From Pseudomonadota bacterium (GTDB taxonomy: Bacteria > Pseudomonadota > Alphaproteobacteria > Acetobacterales > Acetobacteraceae), in NCBI GenBank assembly GCA_018240405.1, contig JAFEFW010000005.1, positions 1-52,884 of the forward strand: a stretch of 52,884 nucleotides of DNA, in the 5' to 3' direction. Shown one piece after another: positions 1 through 11,990 of this stretch. The translations under genes and the position numbers were made by a program. Numbering within the stretch: position 1 is the stretch's first letter; the number at the start of each line of letters is the position of its first letter. A model generated the notes under the pieces. That model ran no database searches, was not told the DNA's origin, and was given only the letters and a program-made list of their open reading frames with translations.

Positions 1-17
1 ACGCCAAGGCCGCCAAG

Positions 18-409
18 ATGATGGAACCTTCTGCTGCACTCGATTGTCTCGCACGGCAGGTGGTGGATGCTGCCTTCAACGTGCATAGGACGCTGGGCCC
101 TGGTCTACTTGAGTCAGTATACAAGCAGTGTATAACTTACGAACTGGAAGTGCGAGCTGTACCGTTACGCCGCCAGGTTGTCCTGCCAATAACCTATCGC
201 GGCCATCCGATTGAGGCGGCCTACCGCATAGATATGCTGGTCAACGATGCCGTCGTCGTGGAAATCAAGGCGGTGGAGAAGCTTCTACCGGTGCACGAAG
301 TCCAGCTCTGCACTTATCCAAATTATCAAGGTGCCGCCTTGGCCTGCTGATCAACTTCAATGTGCCGCTGCTCAAACACGGTATCCCGAGACCGGTCTGG
401 ACCCACTGA
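18..409 (+). pseudogene. GxxExxY (PDDEXK_3) family protein, frameshifted
   Basis: The first 100 codons read as a GxxExxY-type protein: the motif LGPGLLESVY is followed by YRIDMLV and VVVEIKAVEKLLPVHE, the D and ExK residues of the PDDEXK-like fold. The frame then runs into a stop at 348-350. A one-base shift at about 318-320 restores the expected C-terminus (KLSRCRLGLLINFNVPLLKHG) up to a stop at 407-409. A single base has therefore been lost just after the TY codons. The family is common next to capsule and polysaccharide genes and its biological role is not settled. The reading frame is open upstream of codon 18, so the start is uncertain. The alternative to a true pseudogene is a sequencing indel. 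Confidence 0.72.
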
Positions 410-475
410 CTTGGCGGCCGCGGCGCCTTGGCGTTTGAAAGCCACATTCGTGTAGCCTACCAACAGCGGACATTA

Positions 476-1687
476 TCACTCCGCCGGAACCGGCGCTGCC
501 TCCTCCATCCGACCCGATGCCCGGGCGGTGCCGGCGCAGAAGAGGCTCAGTAGCAGGATGACCGCGACCAGTACGAGCACGAGCTCCGGATGCCCGCGGT
601 CGATCAGCATGCCGAACGGCACCGGTGTGATTGCCGAACCCAACGGCAGCCCGGCGCTGACGAAGCCGAACACCTTGCCGATCTGGCCCGGCGGGGCAGC
701 GTCCCGCACCATCATGTCACGTGGCGTGCGGCTGGCGCCCAGGGCCAGGCCGGAGGCAAAGGTCAGCGCGACGATGGCCGCCAGTGGCACCGGCAGCCAG
801 TTCACCGCCAGGATCAGCGCGGCCGACACTACCGTCAGTCCCGCCACGAACGGCAGGATGTGCTGGCGGAACGTGTCGGCGAACCAGCCGCCGACCAGGA
901 CGCCGGCGGTGGAGCCCAGCATGTAGGCCGTGAGCGCGGTGGCGGCGACGGCGACATCGAAGCCCTTCACTGTATGCAACACCGTCACCAGCCAGGACTG
1001 TACGCCGCCACCGGCCATGGCGCCGAGCGCAAAGAAAAGGAAGAACAGGATCATCGTGCGGCTGGTCAGCAGCGCGCGCCCGGTCAGCGCCGGCCCGCTA
1101 CCTGCCGCCTCGCCGCGAGGCTGGTCCACCAGGATGCGGCTCTGCAGCAGAATGGCCAGCACCACCGGCACGCCGGCCAGGCCCACCGTCAGCAGCGCGC
1201 CGCGCCAGCCGAACCAGGCCATGAGTGCGGCCGTAACGGGCGGCCCGGCGGAGAAACCCAGATTGCCATTGAACGTGTGCAGCGCGAACGCCCGGCCCAT
1301 CCGCTCCTTGTCTACGGACCCGGACAGGATGGCGTAGTCAGCCGGATGGATGACCGAGTTGCCGACGCCGGACAGCGTTGCCAGGAGAAGCACCTGCCAG
1401 AACGCCGTTGCCATTCCCATGGCCGCGATCGAAAGCGACATCAGCAGCGTGCCGCCGATCAGGAAGGACCGGGCACCGTAGCGGTCCACCAGGAAGCCGA
1501 CCGGTGTCTGCAATAGGGCGGTGGTGCCGGACATCAGCATGATCGTCATGCCCAGTTGGGCAAAGCTGACGTCGAATGCGCTCTGCCAGGCCAGGAACAT
1601 CGGCGGCAGCGACAGGACATAGAAATGCGAGAGAAAGTGCCCGTTGCCAATCAGGATGTTGACGCGGGTGGTGCGGCTGAGCGCCAT
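476..1687 (-). CDS. Major facilitator superfamily transporter
   Basis: The product is about 403 residues with roughly twelve hydrophobic segments and the MFS-type loop motif VDRYGARSFLIGG between helices 2 and 3. The N-terminus (GNGHFLSHFYVLSLPPMF) resembles the fosmidomycin-resistance-like branch of MFS exporters. The substrate cannot be read from the sequence. I chose the ATG at 1687; an in-frame TTG at 1705 would add six residues but has no ribosome site in front. The gene stands alone between the broken GxxExxY gene and a divergent small membrane-anchored protein. Confidence 0.85.
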   Translation of the reverse strand: MALSRTTRVNILIGNGHFLSHFYVLSLPPMFLAWQSAFDVSFAQLGMTIMLMSGTTALLQTPVGFLVDRYGARSFLIGGTLLMSLSIAAMGMATAFWQVLLLATLSGVGNSVIHPADYAILSGSVDKERMGRAFALHTFNGNLGFSAGPPVTAALMAWFGWRGALLTVGLAGVPVVLAILLQSRILVDQPRGEAAGSGPALTGRALLTSRTMILFFLFFALGAMAGGGVQSWLVTVLHTVKGFDVAVAATALTAYMLGSTAGVLVGGWFADTFRQHILPFVAGLTVVSAALILAVNWLPVPLAAIVALTFASGLALGASRTPRDMMVRDAAPPGQIGKVFGFVSAGLPLGSAITPVPFGMLIDRGHPELVLVLVAVILLLSLFCAGTARASGRMEEAAPVPAE

Positions 1688-1705
1688 AGGGCAGGGGGCC
1701 TTCAA

Positions 1706-2023
1706 TGGATTTTCGTTAATCTTTGCGGTGGCCTGGCAGGGACGTCAAGAAAGTTGGCGGTCGCTCATGATACCGGCCACATGTGCCTGAGTGCCTGCCC
1801 GGCGGCCGGACCCGCCACGCAGGAATGCTGTCGTGGAGTAGACAAATCCGTCTGGCCACCCGGCGATTTCTATACAGAAAAGAACCAATTTCGTCGGAAA
1901 CCAGGGGAAATTTCGATTTCCTGACGACAGGACAACAAATTTTCACGCGAACGTGAGATTCTTCTTACTGCCGCGCAAGGTGAGCGCGTAGACATGCGCC
2001 TATCACGCGACAGTGAGGTGGAG
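1706..2023. other. Intergenic region between divergent genes
   Basis: The 318 bases separate the minus-strand MFS gene from the plus-strand gene at 2024. Short reading frames here show no family resemblance. The only structure I see is the pair of TCAC-N6-GTGA palindromes near the right end, annotated separately. Confidence 0.5.
1943..2016. promoter_or_regulatory. Paired TCAC-N6-GTGA palindromes upstream of the gene at 2024
   Basis: Two inverted repeats, TCACGCGAACGTGA at 1943-1956 and TCACGCGACAGTGA at 2003-2016, start exactly 60 bases apart. The second overlaps the ribosome-binding region (GAGGTGGAG) of the gene at 2024. A very similar palindrome lies at 39375-39388. The symmetry and spacing suggest an operator for a dimeric regulator. 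The regulator is unknown and this is inference from pattern only. Confidence 0.4.
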
Positions 2024-2497
2024 ATGAATCCGAGGCTTGCCAGGGCTCTGCTGCCGATGGTGACCGGCGCTGGCTGCATGATCGCCCTGTTGTCGGCCAT
2101 GAATGCCGTGCTGGCCTGGCGCAACGCCGCACCGGCGGCCGGAGACATGATCGCATTCGTCGCGTCAGGCACGCCTGCAAACCAGCATATGCCGCGCCTG
2201 TATGTCGAGACCGCCGAAGGCGCCCGCTGCGCCATTGACGTCACAACAATTCAGCGTTCCGGCGGCAGCTTCCTGGTGGAGGCTCGGCTGCAGCATCCGG
2301 CCGACCGCTTCGTACTCCGGTGGATTGGCCTGCGCACTGCCGAGGGGGAGGCCGATTGCGGCCGGGACCGAGCGCTGGTCGTCGACCGTCAACAGCTAGA
2401 GACGCTTGTCGTGGCCGCGGCCACCGGCGCCATCCTCGCGCCGAACGGTGTTGTCGCCGGCGAGGAAGAGACCGCCCAGGATCAACCGCCTGCCTGA
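2024..2497 (+). CDS. Hypothetical membrane-anchored protein
   Basis: This 157-residue protein is not one I recognise. Residues about 6-32 form a hydrophobic segment after a short positive N-terminus (MNPRLAR), so it is probably a signal anchor or uncleaved signal peptide with the rest outside the cytoplasm. Two cysteines (in GARCAID and EADCGRD) could form a disulfide. The ATG at 2024 was chosen over an upstream in-frame ATG at 1994 because GAGGTGGAG sits directly before it. It is followed after 10 bases by another small gene, so the two are likely co-transcribed. Confidence 0.6.
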   Translation: MNPRLARALLPMVTGAGCMIALLSAMNAVLAWRNAAPAAGDMIAFVASGTPANQHMPRLYVETAEGARCAIDVTTIQRSGGSFLVEARLQHPADRFVLRWIGLRTAEGEADCGRDRALVVDRQQLETLVVAAATGAILAPNGVVAGEEETAQDQPPA

Positions 2498-2507
2498 GAG
2501 GACCGCC

Positions 2508-2753
2508 GTGGATATCGACGCCGAAGCCACCCACTCCTACGTCCGCGCCGCCGCAGGCCGCGTCTTCGCTCGCCTGGCACGCGTCACGTCGGATGGCCAG
2601 TTGCTGAACTGCATGCATATTGAGTTCACACCCGCCCAGGCCCTGCAGATGGCGCGTCATCTGGAGGAATGCGCCAGAGCCGCGATCGCCAAGGACCGGC
2701 CGTCGCATTCACTGATGCTGGACCTCGGACTGGCGCCGCCTGTCCAGGATTGA
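2508..2753 (+). CDS. Small hypothetical protein
   Basis: An 81-residue acidic-to-neutral soluble protein with no recognised family. It is translated from a GTG at 2508, preceded by the strong site GAGAGGA 6 bases upstream that overlaps the end of the previous gene. The central part (FTPAQALQMARHLEECARAA) looks helical. A longer frame opens at 2406 but would overlap the previous gene by 92 bases without a ribosome site. Coupling to the gene at 2024 suggests a shared function, which is unknown. Confidence 0.5.
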   Translation: MDIDAEATHSYVRAAAGRVFARLARVTSDGQLLNCMHIEFTPAQALQMARHLEECARAAIAKDRPSHSLMLDLGLAPPVQD

Positions 2754-2832
2754 CCGGCGGCTGTCCGCCGCGTGGTCCGAGCATTGCGGATTCACGTTCT
2801 CGTCTTGATACGAACGCGCCATAATCCGGCGC

Positions 2833-3636
2833 ATGCCCAGCCGCGACGTCATACTCTACCGGGGCCACAGCGACACGCCGGCCTTGCGGCGGGAAGTGGC
2901 GCGGCTGCGGGCGGAATTACCTGACACCGACCTTGTCGTCATCGGCTATGGCGTCTCAAAGCCGGTGTTCGCGCCGGCGCCATGGCCGGTCATCATGCTG
3001 ACGACGGCGGACCTGGCGGAGTTGCCATACCCGGTCCGGCTGGCCTTCCTCGACCATGATTGGGTGAATGGCAGTTGCGACCTGCCCGTGCTGTGGTTCT
3101 ACCGCCGGAACCCGCATTACGAGCATTACTGGCTCATTGAATATGACGTGCGCTACACGGGCTCCTGGCGCGCTCTGTTTGATGAATTGTCCGGTTCTCA
3201 GGCGGACCTGCTGGCGACGTCGATTCGCGACCGCCTGCACGCGCCCACGCCGCACTGGTGGCCGTCCTTGCTGTCACCTGGCGCGCCGCTTCCCGATGCC
3301 GCGCTGACCAAAGCCTTTCTGCCGTTCAGCCGGGTCACGCGCCGCGGATTGCAGGTGCTGGATGCCGGATGCGCAGCCGGTTGGTCCGGCCATAGCGAGG
3401 TCCTCTGGCCGACGGCGTTGCGCGCGGCCGCCTGCATGCTGGAGGAAGTGGGCGGCGACGGGCCGTACACGCCGCCGGCACGGCGCGGCCGCCACTACAC
3501 GGCATCCGCCGACCACTGGAGCCTGGCGCCCGGAACGTTCGTGTACCGGCCGGGCTTTCGCGACGCGGATTTTGCGGTGCGGGATCACGGGCTGGTGCTG
3601 ACGCCAGAGCCGATGCTCTGGCACCCCGTCAAGTAA
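2833..3636 (+). CDS. DUF3405-like putative glycosyltransferase
   Basis: The 267-residue protein carries the segment EHYWLIEYDVRYTGSW at about residues 97-112, the characteristic block of the DUF3405 family, followed by a WWPSLL segment and a conserved AACMLEE region. The acidic IEYDVRYTG segment is reminiscent of the DxD-type region of GT-A glycosyltransferases, but I cannot see a proven catalytic motif. It has no signal peptide and should be cytoplasmic. The next gene, a GT-B glycosyltransferase, starts 12 bases after its stop, so the two probably act on the same glycan. Confidence 0.6.
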   Translation: MPSRDVILYRGHSDTPALRREVARLRAELPDTDLVVIGYGVSKPVFAPAPWPVIMLTTADLAELPYPVRLAFLDHDWVNGSCDLPVLWFYRRNPHYEHYWLIEYDVRYTGSWRALFDELSGSQADLLATSIRDRLHAPTPHWWPSLLSPGAPLPDAALTKAFLPFSRVTRRGLQVLDAGCAAGWSGHSEVLWPTALRAAACMLEEVGGDGPYTPPARRGRHYTASADHWSLAPGTFVYRPGFRDADFAVRDHGLVLTPEPMLWHPVK

Positions 3637-3647
3637 CGGAGGCGGCG

Positions 3648-4883
3648 GTGGCGAACATCCTGATGGCATGGGAGCTGGGCGGCGGCAGGGGGCATCTCGA
3701 GCGGCTGCGCGTCATTGCCGGGTTTCTGCAGGCGCGCGGCCACTCCCTTAGCATGGTCTGCAATGAGCCCCGTCCGGCGCACCAGGTGTTCCATCCGCTC
3801 GGAATACCAGTGTACCCGGCACCGGAACTGCGCCGCGACTGGGGTGCTCCGGCGGCAACGGATTCCTATGCACAGTTGTTACTGGGCTGTGGCTACGCAA
3901 AGGCGCCGGCGGTCGGCGCTATGCTCCGCGCCTGGCGCCGGGGCTTCGAACGCTTGCAGCCGGCGCTGGTGCTGGCCGATTTTGCGCCCACGGCCATGTT
4001 GGCCGCGCGGCTGGATGGGGTTCGGGTGGCCGTCATCGGACAGGGCTACACGCTGCCGCCGCCGACACGTCCGCTGCCCTTCACCCGCGCCTGGGAGGCG
4101 CCGCCGGTCGAACGGTTGGCGCTGCTCGATACGGCGGCGACGGCGTCGATCAACGCGGCGCTGGTCGATGCGGCTGGTCCGGGCGTCCATCGTTTGGCCG
4201 GGCTGGCGGATCTGTTCGATGTCGATGCGAGCTTCCTGTGCACATTCAGGGAACTGGATCACTATGTCGGGCGTGGCGAGGCGGACTATTACGGGCCGGT
4301 ATTCGGCGATTCGCGGGGCGTGGCACCGGAATGGCCGGACCAACCGGGGGCGCGGCTGTTTGCCTATCTGAACGCCGCCCATCCACTGTTCCGTACCGTC
4401 GTCAGCGCCTTGCGCCAGAGCGGCATCCCGGTCTTGCTGTACGCCCGTGGTCTGGCTGCGGCGGCAGTGCCCGAGGTGGCTGGCAGCACGCTGCGCGTAT
4501 CGCTGGAGCCGGTGCACATGCAACAGGTCCTCGCTGACTGCGACGCTGTCCTCTGCCAGGGCATCGGTACGGTCGCCGCGGCGCTATTGGCTGGTCGCCC
4601 GGTGCTGGTCGCGCCAGAGCACCTGGAGCAGGACATGGTGACATACCGTGTTCATCAGCAGGCTCTCGGGGTCGGGCTGGTGCCTGGGGCCACCGAGGAA
4701 ATGGTTCAGGCGGCATTGCGGGTCGTGCTTGACGCCACGCTCTGCCGCGACCGGGCTGTGGCCTTTGCCCGTTACTATCATGGCTTCTCCCCCGCCATGG
4801 CAGCGGAGGCAATTGCCGAAATCTGCCATGATCTGTGCAATGATGTAGCATTACGCACAACGGCAGTTGAATCGGCGCCATGA
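3648..4883 (+). CDS. GT-B fold glycosyltransferase (UGT/MGT-like)
   Basis: The 411-residue protein has the two-domain layout of GT1-like glycosyltransferases. The N-terminal Rossmann segment contains WELGGGRGHLERL, in which a glycine-rich loop and a GH pair bind acceptor. A C-terminal block, VLCQGIGTVAAALLAGRPVL with PEHLEQ soon after (about residues 300-330), matches the nucleotide-sugar donor site of the family. The start is GTG 3648 with ACGGAGG upstream. It likely transfers a hexose in the cytoplasm; donor and acceptor are unknown. It lies directly after the DUF3405 gene and before a PEP-CTERM gene, a setting typical of exopolysaccharide or surface glycan functions. Confidence 0.75.
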   Translation: MANILMAWELGGGRGHLERLRVIAGFLQARGHSLSMVCNEPRPAHQVFHPLGIPVYPAPELRRDWGAPAATDSYAQLLLGCGYAKAPAVGAMLRAWRRGFERLQPALVLADFAPTAMLAARLDGVRVAVIGQGYTLPPPTRPLPFTRAWEAPPVERLALLDTAATASINAALVDAAGPGVHRLAGLADLFDVDASFLCTFRELDHYVGRGEADYYGPVFGDSRGVAPEWPDQPGARLFAYLNAAHPLFRTVVSALRQSGIPVLLYARGLAAAAVPEVAGSTLRVSLEPVHMQQVLADCDAVLCQGIGTVAAALLAGRPVLVAPEHLEQDMVTYRVHQQALGVGLVPGATEEMVQAALRVVLDATLCRDRAVAFARYYHGFSPAMAAEAIAEICHDLCNDVALRTTAVESAP

Positions 4884-4912
4884 TTAATATATAGTTAACG
4901 GCATGTTATAAT
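4884..4912 (+). promoter_or_regulatory. Putative promoter of the PEP-CTERM gene
   Basis: The short gap after the glycosyltransferase is strikingly AT-rich compared with the surroundings. It holds a perfect TATAAT at 4907-4912, with a weak TTAATA 17 bases upstream and a GTTAAC between them. This would start transcription about 45 bases before the ATG at 4958. Confidence 0.4.
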
Positions 4913-4957
4913 TGGCTTTTGGCAAATGCCGCCGGAAACGCGGTGAAGGGGGAGGAA

Positions 4958-5938
4958 ATGCGGGTCGGATCTCCACTTCGGGTCAGTCTGCTGATCTCGT
5001 GTTCTGCGGTTGCTTTCGCGGTCATCGCGCCGGCGGCTCAGGCAAATATTGTATTGAGCGCGACCGCCACCTCAAGCATCGGTGGCCTCACTTCATCGCC
5101 GGTCTCGCCGCCGCACGACATTCTTCCAATTGCTTCGGATGGCGCCGGCAACAGCACGTTCGGACATGTCTACGCATATGATAGCGGCACCATAGGCAGC
5201 CGGTCGTCCGGCGAGAACACGTACCATATCGACGGTACGGCGCGATATACCAATACGTACACCGTCGGGCAGACCGGCAACTACGTCTTCAACTATACGC
5301 TTTCGCCGGGTGAAGTGAGCGCATTTCTGTCGCCTGGGGCAAACGGCAGTCAGAAGTCGTCGGTGTCAGCAGTGATCACGGCGCAGGTCGATTCTGGGCC
5401 CGTGGTGACCAAGCTGGATTACCACGCCTCGATGGATCTGCAGACGCCTGGTTCGTCGCCAATCTTCCAGGAGACCGGGGCGAGCGGGCTGAACCTCAAT
5501 CCCGGGGGCCTCTCGACCGGCATCAATTTTGGCACCTATGCCTGGGATTCCTATGCCAGCAGCATCTCCTTAGGCACGCTGCTCGCCGGGCAAAGCGTGA
5601 TCATCGACTATGTCATCGGCTCGAGCGCGGACGGTACCACGACCCCGGGCTTTTCGCCCGGCTGCGGTTACGGTTACGGCTATGGTGGCGAGTGCTACGG
5701 CGGCCCGATCTTTACGGCGTTCAATAACGTCTGTGCTGGAGAATCCTTGATTTTCGATGGCTGTGGCAGCGGCTTCTACGCCTTGGGAAGCGCGATCGGC
5801 CGATTCGGCGACCCGCTGAACTTTGGTGACACCGCCTCGATTGCTCTGGTGCCTGTACCCGAACCGGCCAGCATGGGCGTGCTTGGTGCCGGGGTTGCCG
5901 GCCTTGCGTTCATGCGCCGGCGCCGGTCGAAGGCATAG
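4958..5938 (+). CDS. PEP-CTERM sorting domain protein
   Basis: The 326-residue protein starts at an ATG with GGGGGAGG just upstream and has a classic signal peptide that would be cleaved after APAAQA at about residue 29. It ends with a PEP-CTERM tail: VPEPASMG, a hydrophobic helix (VLGAGVAGLAF), then RRRRSK. Such proteins are exported by Sec and processed at the inner membrane by an exosortase, often in exopolysaccharide-producing bacteria. The middle is Ser/Thr/Gly-rich and beta-like, with a short Gly-Tyr run flanked by cysteines near residue 240. No exosortase gene is in the window. The specific function is unknown. Confidence 0.85.
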   Translation: MRVGSPLRVSLLISCSAVAFAVIAPAAQANIVLSATATSSIGGLTSSPVSPPHDILPIASDGAGNSTFGHVYAYDSGTIGSRSSGENTYHIDGTARYTNTYTVGQTGNYVFNYTLSPGEVSAFLSPGANGSQKSSVSAVITAQVDSGPVVTKLDYHASMDLQTPGSSPIFQETGASGLNLNPGGLSTGINFGTYAWDSYASSISLGTLLAGQSVIIDYVIGSSADGTTTPGFSPGCGYGYGYGGECYGGPIFTAFNNVCAGESLIFDGCGSGFYALGSAIGRFGDPLNFGDTASIALVPVPEPASMGVLGAGVAGLAFMRRRRSKA

Positions 5939-6465
5939 ACCGTAGCCTCCAGCCTGCCGGGCCGGGCGAATCCCGGCAGCGGCAGCGGGCAGGAAGGCCG
6001 CCACGTGAGCCGTACCAGCAGCAGCGCGTTGACGGTCGCGCATATCGTGTAACCAGGCCAGATCTCGCGTCGTAACGATCATCAGCCAGAACCGGACGCA
6101 CAGCCGCCAAGAGTAGGCGTCCTTCGATCGACAATCGCGCCCTGTGGGGGCGCTCTCACCGTGCAGGGCGGCCTCTCAATTCGAGCGAGCAGGCACGGCA
6201 GTCATCGCAGATGCCGCGGGCCCCGCGCGTGGCGGCGCTGGCGAAGTGCTTTCCCGATCCATCCATCAGACCTGCGGTTGTGGCTGCGGCCACAGGGCCG
6301 CGCAAACCTATGCAAAGGCGGAACAATCCGCGCCAAATCCCGCAAAACGTCACATTCCCGGCCCGCGGCGTGTTGCGTGCCTCCAGACCCCATGCTAGAC
6401 GCCGCGGCGCCGGGCGAACCGGCCAATCCCAGTTCACGCCCGGACCCCGGCGTCCGGCCCAACCG
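5939..6465. other. Intergenic region and atp operon leader
   Basis: No convincing gene is present in these 527 bases. The right part should hold the atp promoter and a long leader. A hairpin at 6279-6294 (TGTGGC, TGCG, GCCACA) extends imperfectly with flanking GCGG / CCGC. I could not assign promoter hexamers with confidence. Confidence 0.4.
5954..5979 (+). terminator. Hairpin downstream of the PEP-CTERM gene
   Basis: CTGCCGGG and CCCGGCAG form a perfect 8-base-pair stem around a 10-base loop, starting 16 bases after the stop codon. No T-run follows, so it may be a weak or factor-dependent terminator, or a 3'-end stabilising hairpin. Confidence 0.4.
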
Positions 6466-7050
6466 ATGGATACGCTCGTGGCGTCTGAGGCTTCGACCAT
6501 TGCGTCAGGCGGCGGCGGTCTTGCTGACCGTTATGCTGCCGCGTTGTACTCCCATGCCGACGACAACCACGCCCTCGATGCCGTCGTGTCCGAGATGGAA
6601 CATCTCGGCCGCCTGATCGACGCCAGCGCCGATTTCCGCCGTCTGCTGGACTCCCCGCTGATCGACGTGAAGACCGGCACCGCGGCGGTGCTTGCTGTGC
6701 TGGAACAACAAGGCTTTGGCAAGTTCGTGCGTGACTTCGTCGGCGTCGTCACCTCCAACCGTCGCCTTCGGCAATTGCGCGAGATCGTTTCCGCGTTCGC
6801 GGCCCTGGTGGCACAGCGCCGTGGCATCGTGACCGCGCATGTCGTCTCCGCCCATCCCCTCAATGACGTACAGCGCCAACAGCTTCGCGCCCGCCTGATC
6901 GAGGCCGGCTACGGCAACGTCAACATCCATGAGAAGGTCGAGCCCGACCTGCTCGGCGGCCTGATCGTCCGGATCGGCGCCCGACTCTACGACACCAGTT
7001 TGAAGTCCCGGCTGCAACGCCTGCAGTACGCCATGAAGGGAGCCGCGTAA
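6466..7050 (+). CDS. atpH: F1 ATP synthase subunit delta
   Basis: This 194-residue protein is the OSCP/delta subunit, the stator piece that joins the top of the F1 head to the b subunits at the inner face of the membrane. The N-terminal helical domain ([10 protein letters not shown]) and the C-terminal domain ending in [20 protein letters not shown] are typical of the family. The ATG at 6466 gives a normal family length; the same frame is open much further upstream, which would give an atypical extension. It is the first gene of atpHAGDC and its stop lies one base before atpA. The Fo genes are not here, as is usual in alphaproteobacteria. Confidence 0.95.
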   Translation: MDTLVASEASTIASGGGGLADRYAAALYSHADDNHALDAVVSEMEHLGRLIDASADFRRLLDSPLIDVKTGTAAVLAVLEQQGFGKFVRDFVGVVTSNRRLRQLREIVSAFAALVAQRRGIVTAHVVSAHPLNDVQRQQLRARLIEAGYGNVNIHEKVEPDLLGGLIVRIGARLYDTSLKSRLQRLQYAMKGAA

Positions 7051-7051
7051 G

Positions 7052-8584
<1,533 letters not shown>

Positions 8585-8593
8585 GGTCGCCCA

Positions 8594-10943
<2,350 letters not shown>

Positions 10944-10961
10944 GACCAGGGAGCGGGGTAG

Positions 10962-11366
10962 ATGCCGATTTCCCTGGAGATCGTCAGTCCGGAAAGGCTG
11001 CTGCTGTCCCGTCCCGTGGACATGGTGGTCATCCCGGCCAGCGAAGGCGACATGGGTGTGCTGGAAGGCCACACGCCCATGATCGTCATGCTGCGTGGCG
11101 GCACGATCGATCTGTATGAAGGCGACCGTGTCACCGACCGGTTGTTCGTCAATGGCGGTTTTGCCGAGGTGACGCCGGAGCGCTGCACGGTGCTGGCCAA
11201 TGAGGCTGTGCCCCTGGCGGAGTTGAACCGCACGGACGCAGAGCGGCAACTGGCGGAAGCCGAGTCGGCCTACGCCGACGCTGCGAAGCTGGATACTGCT
11301 GCGGAGGATGCGGCGCTCGACGCGGTCCAGGCAGCCCGGGCGCGGGTGGAGGCGACGGCGGCATAG
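10962..11366 (+). CDS. atpC: F1 ATP synthase subunit epsilon
   Basis: The 134-residue protein has the N-terminal beta-sandwich domain (LEIVSPERLLLS, GDMGVLEGHTPMI, FVNGGFAEV) followed by an Ala-rich helical C-terminal part. Epsilon sits on the shaft and can inhibit ATP hydrolysis through its C-terminal helices. It is the last gene of the operon and is followed by an intrinsic terminator 34 bases after the stop. Confidence 0.96.
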   Translation: MPISLEIVSPERLLLSRPVDMVVIPASEGDMGVLEGHTPMIVMLRGGTIDLYEGDRVTDRLFVNGGFAEVTPERCTVLANEAVPLAELNRTDAERQLAEAESAYADAAKLDTAAEDAALDAVQAARARVEATAA

Positions 11367-11400
11367 CCGTCGGCCGCTCTTACGCGCTTTGCAAGACATG

Positions 11401-11431
11401 GCCGGCAGGGGGCGTCCCCGCCGGCTTTTTT
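11401..11431 (+). terminator. Intrinsic terminator of the atp operon
   Basis: GCCGGC, an unpaired A and GGGG pair with CCCC and GCCGGC around the loop GCGT, giving ten G-C pairs. TTTTTT follows immediately at 11426-11431. It is the clearest rho-independent terminator in the window. Confidence 0.92.
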
Positions 11432-11623
11432 GTGTCATCCTGCTGGTCCTGGACGATAGCGGAACATGGCGCCGAGGATTCATACCAACCCGTCTGAGGC
11501 ATTGGCCGTCACCGTCCTCGCCGCTCTAGCCCGCCGAAGAGCTGACCACTGAGTACCACGTGCGGCTTCCGGTGGCCCGGACAGGCCGGATAGGCGCTAA
11601 CGTGGGCGCACCACCTCCTGTGC

Positions 11624-11731
11624 TGTCATGGCCTGGCCTGTCCCTGCCATCCACGACTTGCGCATCAAACCCTCGAAGATCTCGGATTGGTTTCAAAGTC
11701 GTAGATGGCCGGCACATGGCCGACCATGACA
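11624..11731. repeat. Inverted-repeat intergenic element (MITE-like or BIME-like)
   Basis: The left arm (11624-11659) starts TGTCATGGCC and ends CCATCCACGACTT. The right arm (11696-11731), read on the other strand, starts TGTCATGGTC and ends CCATCTACGACTT. The arms match over most of 36 bases and flank a 36-base centre, so the transcript would fold into a long hairpin. Elements with this GTCATGG...CCATCCACGAC signature are a familiar kind of dispersed repeat in alphaproteobacterial intergenic regions. I saw no other copy in this window. Confidence 0.6.
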
Positions 11732-11804
11732 GTATGAGGCAGGGTTGCGGACGGCCGTGCTGCCAAGTCGCCAGAGTTAGCGGCCATGAAGACGAGCCAG
11801 TCCG

Positions 11805-11818
11805 TTCCGATATCGGAA
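11805..11818. promoter_or_regulatory. Perfect 14-base palindrome next to an AT-rich box
   Basis: TTCCGATATCGGAA is fully self-complementary and is followed directly by TATAAAA. This arrangement fits an operator overlapping a promoter, but no -35 box is obvious and the first supported gene is 250 bases downstream. Confidence 0.3.
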
Positions 11819-11990
11819 TATAAAAGCGTTACGCACAAAGACATGCTGGTATCGAACGGTTGCTGCATGGAGCGACCCGTCTGTTCTCGACCAGGCTCCT
11901 GTTCCGGACTCGATCGCTGCATCTGCAACCGAACAAAATACCCGTCAGCATGATTGATATGCCGCTGAAGCCCGCATCATTTGTTTTTTC

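Noticed and set aside
590-1516. 308-codon plus-strand reading frame opposite the MFS gene
   Set aside because: It is Arg/Gln/His-rich with no family likeness and lies wholly antisense to a clear 12-helix transporter, as expected for a shadow frame in GC-rich DNA.
11560-11823. 87-codon plus-strand frame in the gene-poor region
   Set aside because: It runs through the inverted-repeat element and has no ribosome site.
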